DNA from: Gammaproteobacteria bacterium
GTDB taxonomy: Bacteria; Pseudomonadota; Gammaproteobacteria; Pseudomonadales; UBA7434
NCBI GenBank assembly: GCA_024280785.1
Contig: JAJRPK010000053.1
Location: 1-13,392 of the forward strand
DNA length: 13,392 nucleotides
Reading direction: 5' to 3'
Position 1 is the first letter of the stretch. Each line of letters opens with the position of its first letter. A model generated the notes under the pieces. It did not search any database, had not been told where the DNA came from, and was given only the letters and a program-made list of their open reading frames with translations. This document shows positions 1 to 6,250 of this stretch, piece after piece. Position numbers and translations under genes: made by a program.

Positions 1-53
1 ACGGCCTCTCGGCGAAACTCTTCTGTGTAAGATTGATACTTTTTACGTGCCAT
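1..53 (-). CDS. IS3-family transposase OrfA, N-terminal 17 codons only (partial)
   Basis: The ATG is at 53-51 and the frame is open to the window edge, giving MARKKYQSYTEEFRREAV (the last codon is incomplete but determined as Val). This charged start, with aromatic residues before an F-R-x-E-A-V segment, is typical of the helix-turn-helix OrfA of IS3/IS911-like elements, which binds the IS ends and is extended by frameshifting into the OrfAB transposase. A strong ribosome binding site AGGAGGT (67-61 on the minus strand) lies 7 bases before the ATG, which supports the start. The remaining roughly 80 residues and OrfB lie outside the window, so it cannot be said whether the element is intact. 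Confidence 0.72.
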   Translation of the reverse strand, partial: MARKKYQSYTEEFRREA

Positions 54-99
54 TTTCAGCACCTCCTATATAGGTAATTAACTATACAGGGTGTCTACT
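1..99 (-). mobile_element. Terminus of an IS3-family insertion sequence (cut by the window edge)
   Basis: The segment holds the first codons of an IS3-type OrfA on the minus strand plus its leader. Read on the minus strand, the leader carries TAGACACCCTGT (86-97), which looks like the inner part of a terminal inverted repeat lying about 40 bases upstream of the OrfA start, as is usual for IS3 elements. The exact outer end cannot be fixed, because the other end of the element and its 3-4 bp target duplication lie outside the window. The end is placed at about 97-101. The rest of the element should lie to the left. Confidence 0.6.
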
Positions 100-130
100 G
101 ATTGTGGGTAACACGGATGTCATAAGTGAT

Positions 131-475
131 ATGGAAACGAAACCAGTATATGAACAAGTATTAGATATATTAAAAGAAAATGGGTTTCATGAGGATGCAG
201 CTGAGTTAGCGGACTTAATCCATACGCTTTTAAAGGACCAATCGAAATCTCAATCCTCGGCAAAAGAAATTGAAGGGCTTTGCCATGTTAAAGCATTGGG
301 TGACCTAAATATTCAAACTATATCCTACAGTGAGTGGGGTATTCTTTTAGAAAAGTTGAGCAGCTATGCTAAAAAAAAAGTATTTCATAAGCCGCACTTA
401 ACAAGTAGCTGCTGCGGATTAATAATTACACCCCCACGCCGCTTATCTGATAAAGCCTTTCATTCTATTAAGTAG
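131..475 (+). CDS. Small orphan protein next to the IS, unknown function
   Basis: This encodes 114 residues from the ATG at 131. A GTG at 104 would add nine residues, but it starts only a few bases beyond the IS terminus and neither start has a convincing ribosome binding site. The protein is mostly helical and acidic in its first half (VYEQVLDILKENGF, then AAELADLIHTLL), followed by a GDLNI-type segment and an amphipathic SEWGILLEKLSSYAKKK helix around residues 75-90. The last 25 residues are Cys/Ser/Pro/Arg-rich and look less ordered. There is no signal peptide or membrane segment. I do not recognise the family. Composition and helix pattern favour a real gene, but its 5' end may have been cut or given a new promoter by the insertion. 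It converges on the minus-strand ORF ending at 443, overlapping it by 33 bases. Confidence 0.5.
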   Translation: METKPVYEQVLDILKENGFHEDAAELADLIHTLLKDQSKSQSSAKEIEGLCHVKALGDLNIQTISYSEWGILLEKLSSYAKKKVFHKPHLTSSCCGLIITPPRRLSDKAFHSIK

Positions 476-652
476 CTCTCGCGGCATGTTAGAGACAGGG
501 ATCACTCGAAGCACTGCTTTAGAAAAATTATTATTGTTAAGCTCTGCCACAGTTTTTTTATTTGCTTCTAAAGTAAAACTTCTCTCAACACAAACCTCTC
601 GCGCTAAGCGAGCTAGTTCTTCTATATCCATCGGTACACTGTTTTTATTCAT
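443..652 (-). CDS. Small hypothetical protein, convergent with the previous gene
   Basis: This encodes 69 residues from the ATG at 652, chosen because GGTGG sits about six bases upstream. An in-frame ATG at 700 would add 16 hydrophobic residues (HELGMYLHLILAVVT) and has no visible ribosome binding site. The predicted protein begins MNKNSVPMDIEELARLAREV, then a charged helical stretch and a basic C-terminus ending in RMKGFIR. It has no Cys cluster, signal peptide or membrane segment from the chosen start. The residue mix, with an acidic helix followed by an Asn-rich turn, looks like real coding sequence. The reading on the opposite strand (486-740) is Ser/Leu-rich and looks like its shadow. 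No family is recognised. It could be a small regulator or an antitoxin-like partner, but nothing in the sequence proves that. Confidence 0.38.
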   Translation of the reverse strand: MNKNSVPMDIEELARLAREVCVERSFTLEANKKTVAELNNNNFSKAVLRVIPVSNMPRELLNRMKGFIR

Positions 653-1046
653 TGTCACCACCGCTAAAATCAGGTGTAAATACATACCTAGTTCATGCAT
701 GCCGTGTGCGTTTATTGGTTGTATGTTATATGAGCAATAGCTGTTCCAAGAGAATATTTATCTTATATATCAGTATGTTATTACACTCCCACACTCTTGG
801 ATTCTAGCGGGCTGTAAAGTTATTCGACGCAAACCACGCCTTTCATCCTTGCCTCGCTAAAAAATTATCACAATGTTTTTTCTCGTCACCACTTCCTTGC
901 ACGCAACAAAAACCCCATCAGTTGTTCGAAAAATATATATACTCGTCCTTCGCGGGATAAATCTAAACAGACTGCACTGTCAAATAGTCGGCATTCACTT
1001 AAAATTTTCCCTTTAATTCAACAGTTACCGTAGGTGAAATAAATTT
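653..1046. other. AT-rich intergenic stretch without a recognisable gene
   Basis: No ORF of convincing length or composition exists on either strand, and no tRNA-like fold or strong intrinsic terminator was seen. The segment must contain the promoter of the VOC gene starting at 1047, but only weak -10-like sequences are visible (TATATA and TAAAAT types), so no promoter is called. It probably marks the junction between the IS-associated accessory region and the chromosomal genes to the right. Confidence 0.5.
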
Positions 1047-1433
1047 ATGCAAACCAATGTCGGGCATTTTTGTATCAACGTTGCTGATTTAGAACGCTCC
1101 GTTACATTTTACGAAGAGGTGATGGGGCTAAAGTTGGACCAGCGAATTCAAATCCCTAATGTTAACGAAGCCATTTTAGTCGGCCAAGATGGATCATCGG
1201 GCATTCAATTAGCTGAACACTTGGACCGGACTGGGGTAATCGACCACGGCAATGCCTTCTGGAAATTGTATATTCATACCGATGACTGTGAAGGCCTTTT
1301 TCGTAAAGCTATTGAGGCTGGCAGTACCTCTAATGGAGCACCGCAGCGCTTAGAGCAATGGCCGGTGACGATAGCATTTATCACTGACCCCGATGGCTAT
1401 GAAATTGAAATCGTTCAAAGCCACAGCGAATAA
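1047..1433 (+). CDS. VOC-superfamily (glyoxalase-fold) protein with incomplete metal site
   Basis: This 128-residue protein has two beta-alpha-beta-beta-beta halves, the size of a small glyoxalase I/VOC protein. The first half opens with GHFCINVADLERSVTFYEEVMG, and the second ends with DPDGYEIEIVQ, both hallmarks of the family. Compared from memory with GloA, the metal ligands His5 and Glu122 correspond to His7 and Glu121. The other two positions (Glu56 and His74 in GloA) appear to be Gln54 and Lys73. It is therefore unlikely to be a normal lactoylglutathione lyase and may bind metal differently or not at all. The substrate is unknown. AGGTG lies about ten bases before the ATG. The next gene starts 18 bases downstream on the same strand, so the two are probably co-transcribed. 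Confidence 0.85.
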   Translation: MQTNVGHFCINVADLERSVTFYEEVMGLKLDQRIQIPNVNEAILVGQDGSSGIQLAEHLDRTGVIDHGNAFWKLYIHTDDCEGLFRKAIEAGSTSNGAPQRLEQWPVTIAFITDPDGYEIEIVQSHSE

Positions 1434-1451
1434 CAAAGCCAGGAGTCGGCG

Positions 1452-1724
1452 ATGGAATTAAAAATATTTTTTACTATATTTACCGCTATTTTTATTGCCG
1501 AGCTAGGCGATAAAACCCAACTCGCGACTCTGCTATTTGCCGCCGACAAGGACGTCAGCAAGCTTATGGTCTTTGCCGCAGCTTCTACGGCTTTAATCGT
1601 CACATCAGCAATAGGGGTGCTAGCTGGAAGTTTTCTTTCATCCTACTTAGACGAAAAAATACTTTCTATTATTGCCGGCATCGGCTTTATAATAATCGGT
1701 AGCTATACCTTGTATCAGGCATAA
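1452..1724 (+). CDS. GDT1/TMEM165 (UPF0016) family membrane protein, single-domain form
   Basis: This 90-residue membrane protein carries the family signature E-L-G-D-K-T at residues 17-22, within FIAELGDKTQLATLLFAA. Three hydrophobic segments are predicted at about 4-18, 36-60 and 68-87. GDT1/TMEM165 proteins move Mn2+ and/or Ca2+ in exchange for protons, and the acidic residues of the signature line the ion path. Two-domain members have two signatures in about 200 residues. This one has a single copy, so a working transporter would need a homodimer or a second half encoded elsewhere. AGGAG lies seven bases before the ATG. It is probably co-transcribed with the VOC gene. Its stop codon touches the start of a UPF0178 relic, so its last residues may have been altered by the deletion that made that relic. 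Confidence 0.88.
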   Translation: MELKIFFTIFTAIFIAELGDKTQLATLLFAADKDVSKLMVFAAASTALIVTSAIGVLAGSFLSSYLDEKILSIIAGIGFIIIGSYTLYQA

Positions 1725-2038
1725 ACACACTTCAAGTTCAATCCGGGTTTGATGTTGCCGACAATGAGATTGTCCACCGACTCTCCGCCGGTGATCTGGT
1801 CATCACCGCTGATATCCCTCTGGCGGCCGACGCAATTGAAAAAGGTGCTACAGCCCGGAGGCCCCGAGGTGAATGGTATTCTGCCGACAATATCAAAGCG
1901 CGACTAAGCATGAGGGATTTTATGGATACACTGCGATCTAGCGGTATTGATACGGGAGGGCCAGCGGCACTTAAGCAAAATGATCGTCAAGAATTTGCCG
2001 ATAAACTGGATAAGTTTCTCAATCGAGTAAAGTCTTAA
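1721..2038 (+). pseudogene. yaiI: 5'-truncated relic of a UPF0178 (YaiI/YqxD-type) gene
   Basis: Reading from 1721 gives 105 codons that align, as recalled, with residues 45 to the end of E. coli YaiI: INTLQVQSGFDVADNEIV, then SAGDLVITADIPLAADAIEKG, PRGEWYS, MRDFMDTLRSSGIDTGGP, and a stop at 2036-2038. The N-terminal 44 or so residues, including the start and the expected MKIWVDADACP motif, are absent, and the DNA upstream is instead the GDT1 gene. No ATG, GTG or TTG occurs in frame before the ATG at 1910, and an in-frame TAG lies upstream inside GDT1. The relic has no internal stop or frameshift, so the loss looks recent. UPF0178 is a conserved family of unknown function with a PIN-like fold. 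The most likely cause is a deletion joining GDT1 to the middle of the gene. Confidence 0.85.
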
Positions 2039-2082
2039 CTTTATTTTTCTTAGCCTCCTGCCATTAATCCCGAAGTAATAAC

Positions 2083-2134
2083 GTCTAAGTACAATATCTA
2101 AGTACAATGTCTAAAAATAATACCTAAGTATTAA
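2083..2134. repeat. Four degenerate tandem copies of a 13-bp unit
   Basis: Units begin at 2083, 2096, 2109 and 2122 and follow the pattern (G/A)TCTAAGTACAAT. The first two copies differ at one base and the last two are degenerate. The last copy runs into the stop codon of pepN (2124-2126, minus strand). The array lies in the convergent gap between the UPF0178 relic and pepN. It looks like slippage expansion near a gene end, and no function is evident. Confidence 0.6.
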
Positions 2135-4892
2135 GGCTTTTTAACACTACCTCGTAAACATCTGCAGAAAGATTTTCACTATGACTAATTTTTAAAAGTG
2201 CATTTTGCATCAAAGTCTTCTGCGGTACCACAAAGCGGCGCCACTGCGTCAGAGGGGCTAATAACCGAGAAGCTAGCTGGGGATTTAATGGGTTCAAACG
2301 AATCACCTCATCGGCCAACAACTCATAACCAGAGCCATCGTTGCTGTGGAACTGCGATAAGTTACGCGCACAATAACCGCCGATGAGGGCACGCACCTTA
2401 TTGGGATTGGTATTATCGTAAGCTTCACTGTTCATTAACTCTTTTACGCGAGACAATGCGCCAGATTTTTCGCTACAAGCTTGAATGGTAAGCCATTGAT
2501 TAACCACCAAACTCTCATGAGACCACTGCTGATAAAATGCGTTAAGCGATTTCATGGCCATTAACTCAGCAACCGAGCTCTGACAATTAACCAGGGCTGA
2601 AAGCGCCGCTGACTGATCGGTCATATTGTTTGCATCGGTAAACTGTTGGTATGCCAGCGTTGCAACTTGCGAGTCAGCCACCCGCATCAAATACGACAAA
2701 CAAATATTTTTAAGACTGCGTAGCGCAATATCTTCAGCCTGAGGACGATACGCTCCGAGTGCTGACAATTGTTTCTGCAATCGCTGGTACGTTGCCAGCA
2801 ATACATCTTTTAACTGCTTAGCGACCGCCTGACTTAGCAACTCTATTGCCGCATGTAATGCCGTTATGTCAACCGGATCAAATTGCTCGATAACGTAGGA
2901 GTAACCAGGCAAACGTAGTATTTCGGCAATCAAAGCTGCGTCGTAATCATGATTCCAAACCCCATTATCAAAACCCGACTGGAGAAGTTGCTCTAGCACC
3001 ATCCCCAACTCGCTTATTGCCGCTTTTCCAGCTGAACTATCGATCAGCTGCCGACCACTAACGTGCCCTTCTATTAATTTCATCGCATATCGCTGGGACG
3101 CATCCCATCGAGCAAAACCGTCCGTATCCTCTCGCAGTAACAGTAAAAGATCTGTCAAACTATAATCGAAATTTAGCTTTACTGGCGCAGAGAATCCGCG
3201 CAATAAAGACGGTACTGGCTTGCTCTTTAATCCACTAAATTGCCAAGTCTGGTTTCGCTCACATAGCTCTAACACTGCCTCCGTACTCATCTCTTTATTC
3301 GTCTCTTTATTCTTATCTCTGGACCCTACCAATCCAACAATGGAAAAATGTTCCAAACCTTGATCTGACAATAATGCAACCCTTAGCGGAATAAAGAAAG
3401 GTTCACTCTCCCCGCTTCCCGGCATAGATCGACAACTTTGGTTTATCGTCAAAGTATAAATTCCATTACTCTTGTCCCAAGAATCAGCAACCTCCAGGTT
3501 TGGTGTTCCGGATTTTGCATACCAGAGTCGAAATTGAGTTAAATCGATTCCACTGGCATCCTCCATTGCACACACAAAATCCTCACAAGTCACTGCTTGG
3601 CCATCATGCCGATCAAAGTATAAATCGCTACCCAATCTAAACGTTTCTGCCCCTAACAGTTGATGCATCATTCGGATAACTTCAGCACCCTTTTCATAAA
3701 TCGTCAACGTGTAAAAATTAGAAATTTCGATGTAAGATTCAGGCCTGATAGGATGCGACATAGGGCCACTATCTTCGGCAAACTGTGCAGAGCGCAAAAG
3801 ACTAACGTCTTCGATTCTTTTAACGGTTGCGGAATTCATATCGGCAGAAAAACAAGCATCTCGAAAAACGGTAAAACCTTCTTTAAGGCTTAACTGAAAC
3901 CAATCTCTGCAGGTCACTCGATTGCCGGACCAATTGTGAAAATACTCGTGCGCAACAACCCCTTCCACCCGCTGAAATGCAATATCGGACTGAGTCGAAG
4001 GATGAGCGAGCACACAAGATGTATTAAAAATATTGAGCCCTTTATTTTCCATCGCACCCATGTTGAAAAAATCTACGGCGACAATCATATACAAATCTAA
4101 ATCGTACTCTCGCCCATAAACCTTTTCATCCCATGTCATCGCCGCTTGTAAGGACTGTATAGCATGCCCGCATTTGTCCACGTCTTTCTCTTCGACATAA
4201 ATCCGCAGAGCAACCTTACGGCCAGACTGAGTAGTAAAAGAATCTTCTACCAACTCTAAATCACCCGCTACCAAGGCAAATAAATAAGCAGGTTTTTTAA
4301 ACGGATCATGCCACTCTACCCAATGCCGACCATCAGTTAACCGCCCTCTTCCTACTTCGTTGCCATTAGAAAGCAGCACTGGATAGCGGCTCGCATCGGC
4401 AGTGATTTTAGTAGTAAATACCGACATGACGTCGGGACGATCAAGATAATAAGTAATACGTCTAAAACCTTCAGCTTCACATTGTGTACAATACATGCCA
4501 TCGGACAGGTACAAGCCTTCCAACTTCAAGTTCTTTGCCGGATCAATTTGAGTCACTATGCATAGTTCAAAGGCATCGGGCAAATTACTAAGTTGCAGCG
4601 TCGAGCCATCCAAACAATAATCGGTATCTGCTAATGACCTGCCATCGATATCGATAGAAATTAAGTTTAAATCTTCACCATTTAACACTAAGCTGGCATC
4701 TGCCGAATCGCTAACAGGGTTTTTTCTCACCGACAAAACAGAGCTAACCCGTGAAATGTTTCTCCCCAAGTCAAAGTCTAATTGAGTCGAATCGATAAGG
4801 AAATCTGGCGCACGATAGTCTTTTAAATACGTCGCCTTAGTTGCCACAGACTTATCTGAGCTAACGGCTGAACTTGTTTTTCCGTCGGCCAT
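2124..4892 (-). CDS. pepN: Aminopeptidase N (M1 family zinc metallopeptidase)
   Basis: This 922-residue cytosolic aminopeptidase removes N-terminal residues from peptides in the last steps of protein turnover. The substrate-anchoring GAMEN motif is at residues 279-283. Zinc binding is by HEYFH (315-319) plus Glu338 in LKEGF. Glu316 is the general base, and Tyr399 in IYEKG matches the transition-state tyrosine of E. coli PepN. The order of domains (beta N-domain, thermolysin-like catalytic domain, beta domain from about 460, helical C-domain from about 560) is normal. It is about 50 residues longer than the E. coli enzyme, owing to a Ser/Lys-rich N-terminal extension and an insertion near 520-545 containing NKETNKEM. 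GGAG lies seven bases before the ATG. It follows the DUF2797 gene by 28 bases and is probably the last gene of that operon. Confidence 0.97.
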   Translation of the reverse strand: MADGKTSSAVSSDKSVATKATYLKDYRAPDFLIDSTQLDFDLGRNISRVSSVLSVRKNPVSDSADASLVLNGEDLNLISIDIDGRSLADTDYCLDGSTLQLSNLPDAFELCIVTQIDPAKNLKLEGLYLSDGMYCTQCEAEGFRRITYYLDRPDVMSVFTTKITADASRYPVLLSNGNEVGRGRLTDGRHWVEWHDPFKKPAYLFALVAGDLELVEDSFTTQSGRKVALRIYVEEKDVDKCGHAIQSLQAAMTWDEKVYGREYDLDLYMIVAVDFFNMGAMENKGLNIFNTSCVLAHPSTQSDIAFQRVEGVVAHEYFHNWSGNRVTCRDWFQLSLKEGFTVFRDACFSADMNSATVKRIEDVSLLRSAQFAEDSGPMSHPIRPESYIEISNFYTLTIYEKGAEVIRMMHQLLGAETFRLGSDLYFDRHDGQAVTCEDFVCAMEDASGIDLTQFRLWYAKSGTPNLEVADSWDKSNGIYTLTINQSCRSMPGSGESEPFFIPLRVALLSDQGLEHFSIVGLVGSRDKNKETNKEMSTEAVLELCERNQTWQFSGLKSKPVPSLLRGFSAPVKLNFDYSLTDLLLLLREDTDGFARWDASQRYAMKLIEGHVSGRQLIDSSAGKAAISELGMVLEQLLQSGFDNGVWNHDYDAALIAEILRLPGYSYVIEQFDPVDITALHAAIELLSQAVAKQLKDVLLATYQRLQKQLSALGAYRPQAEDIALRSLKNICLSYLMRVADSQVATLAYQQFTDANNMTDQSAALSALVNCQSSVAELMAMKSLNAFYQQWSHESLVVNQWLTIQACSEKSGALSRVKELMNSEAYDNTNPNKVRALIGGYCARNLSQFHSNDGSGYELLADEVIRLNPLNPQLASRLLAPLTQWRRFVVPQKTLMQNALLKISHSENLSADVYEVVLKSLNT
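3289..3312. repeat. 12-bp tandem duplication inside pepN
   Basis: ATCTCTTTATTC is directly followed by GTCTCTTTATTC, so 11 of 12 bases are identical. On the coding strand this yields NKET followed by NKEM, in a loop near residue 535 that E. coli PepN lacks or has shorter. The reading frame is kept. It looks like a slippage duplication in a tolerant surface loop. Confidence 0.7.
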
Positions 4893-4920
4893 AGTATTTC
4901 TCCAAAATATTAACTAATAC

Positions 4921-5757
4921 TTAAATAGACAGAGTAATGTGATAACCAGCAAACTTCCGCAAATTCAGCACGCCGGAGTCCAAAATAAGATACTGCCCCT
5001 TGATACCCATCAACGTTCCAGTAATTTCTGGTGTTTTATCAAAATTTTGTGACGTCACTTTCACTGGATACTCTAGTACTGGGTACTCAATAGTAGTTGG
5101 TATAACATCGTTGCATTCCTGCACTGACTGCAAACCGTATTGGTCATTGAATGCAGTAACCTCGACAGCCACCTGTGCTTTTAGCTCTTCAGCTTTTGTC
5201 GTCAAATCCAACAGTTCTGGACTACCTTTTAACATAGCTCGCCAATTAGTTTTATCCGCAACATGCTGCTTAAAAACCACTTCAACTAAACCCGCGTAGT
5301 GCCGCGTTTTTACTCTGTATACGGGGATTGCTTGAATCGCTCCCTGATCAATCCAGCGCGTAGGAATTTGTGTGCCCCGAGTAATACCTACTTTTAAACC
5401 AGATGAGTTTGCCAAATAAACGTAGTGGTCTTGCATGCAGAATTCCTCGCCCCACTCTGGCTCACGGCAAGTTCCCGCATCGTAATGGCACCTTTCTGGA
5501 CTCATAATGCACAAGTCACATTGGGCTAACGATTTAAAACAGGGATAACAATATCCCTGATTAAAACTCTTTTTTATTTTCCGATCGCAATGAATACAAT
5601 TGATTTCTCCACTGTGCACTAGCCGAAGAGTCTTACCCAAATGCAGATTCAGGTTAATCCTATGACTATCTAAAACCATATCGTATCGAACCTGCGCGCC
5701 ACCTTGTTCCGATAGTTGAACCTGCATTTTTCGTAAGCGACCACTAAAATCGGTCAT
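4921..5757 (-). CDS. DUF2797 protein: zinc-cysteine clusters and GIY-YIG-like segment
   Basis: This encodes 278 residues from the ATG at 5757. A longer reading starts at 5796, but the N-terminus MTDFSGRLRKMQVQL matches the usual start of the family, and AGGAG lies about 11 bases upstream. The first half has two CxxC pairs (Cys54/57 and 70/73, around KKSFNQGYCYPC), a third (80/83), then Cys90, His91, Cys97 and Cys107, which suggests two structural zinc sites. Next comes HYVYLANSSGLKVGITR (111-127), followed by RWIDQGA, which resembles the core of GIY-YIG nucleases. The C-terminus ends in GIKGQYLILDSGVLNLRKF, a conserved beta segment. The biochemical role is unknown, and nucleic-acid binding is only an inference. 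It lies between yeaC (130 bases upstream) and pepN (28 bases downstream), as I recall for Pseudomonas. Confidence 0.88.
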   Translation of the reverse strand: MTDFSGRLRKMQVQLSEQGGAQVRYDMVLDSHRINLNLHLGKTLRLVHSGEINCIHCDRKIKKSFNQGYCYPCFKSLAQCDLCIMSPERCHYDAGTCREPEWGEEFCMQDHYVYLANSSGLKVGITRGTQIPTRWIDQGAIQAIPVYRVKTRHYAGLVEVVFKQHVADKTNWRAMLKGSPELLDLTTKAEELKAQVAVEVTAFNDQYGLQSVQECNDVIPTTIEYPVLEYPVKVTSQNFDKTPEITGTLMGIKGQYLILDSGVLNLRKFAGYHITLSI

Positions 5758-5887
5758 TTTGTAAGTTTCTCCTATTAACTTGTCCCACTCGCCCATTTTT
5801 CTGCAAGTGACATAGAGTCTACATTACATAAGCCAGCGTAAAAGATGGTTAATCGACACAGCGCGATAAAGCTCTCGTTTACTTCAT

Positions 5888-6133
5888 TCACTGCCAACGT
5901 AGGCCCTTGGACTCTGCCTCGCTGTCACCACGGCACTTATCTTTGACATCACCTGTCCGCATACCGTCAGGTAAAGAAGCACTTTCATAGATAATAACGG
6001 CTTCCATTACCGTCGTTTTCTGCTCGTCAGTTAACTCTTTTCCATCTGGCCACTTGCCTAACTCTATTGCCGTTGTAAATCGACGATAAATATCTGGGCT
6101 CAAGCGACGACTTTTTTCATAGAATTCGTTCAT
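5888..6133 (-). CDS. yeaC: YeaC-like conserved protein (DUF1315)
   Basis: This 81-residue protein contains the family core LSPDIYRRFTTAIELGKWPD (residues 11-30), then G-K-E-L-T-D-E-Q-K, closely like E. coli YeaC. The second half is a short helix (VMEAVIIYESAS) and a charged, probably disordered tail rich in Asp, Lys and Glu. The family is small, soluble and without an assigned activity. The ribosome binding site is weak (AGAAG about eight bases before the ATG). It lies between the rhomboid gene (117 bases upstream) and the DUF2797 gene, and shares their direction, so it is probably co-transcribed. The tail after residue 58 differs from the E. coli protein. Confidence 0.88.
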   Translation of the reverse strand: MNEFYEKSRRLSPDIYRRFTTAIELGKWPDGKELTDEQKTTVMEAVIIYESASLPDGMRTGDVKDKCRGDSEAESKGLRWQ

Positions 6134-6220
6134 TTTTTTACTTCTACTAAAATATTGCCAGGGTGCGAGAGAGTATCACCACTAGCATAGCTAGAGGTTC
6201 GTTATCTTATTTTTGGCCGC

Positions 6221-6239
6221 CAGTAGGCACAGGCCACTG
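6221..6239 (-). other. Small hairpin just downstream of the rhomboid gene
   Basis: CAGT(A)GGC and GCCACTG can pair across a 4-base loop, with one bulged A. The stem sits 11 bases after the rhomboid stop codon on the minus strand. No T-run follows it in either direction, so it is not called an intrinsic terminator. It could stabilise the 3' end of the upstream message or have no role. Confidence 0.3.
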
Positions 6240-6250
6240 CTGCTTGATGG

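Noticed and set aside
486..740. Plus-strand 84-codon reading, Ser/Leu/Cys-rich
   Set aside because: Composition is typical of an antisense shadow, with no ribosome binding site; the minus-strand frame opposite looks more like protein.
1721..2038. Functional short UPF0178 protein translated by coupling to GDT1
   Set aside because: No ATG, GTG or TTG occurs in this frame until 1910, and the conserved N-terminal motif is missing.
2198..2386. Other plus-strand readings opposite pepN, rhomboid, nadK and the coiled-coil gene
   Set aside because: They are antisense to well-supported genes, have poor composition and no ribosome binding sites.
4921..5796. Longer start for the DUF2797 protein (MGEWDKLIGE...)
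   Set aside because: The extra 13 residues do not match the usual family N-terminus, while the ATG at 5757 does and has AGGAG upstream.
6182..6194. Palindrome CTAGC-ATA-GCTAG between yeaC and the rhomboid gene
   Set aside because: Short 5-base arms with no link to a promoter or terminator; could be chance.
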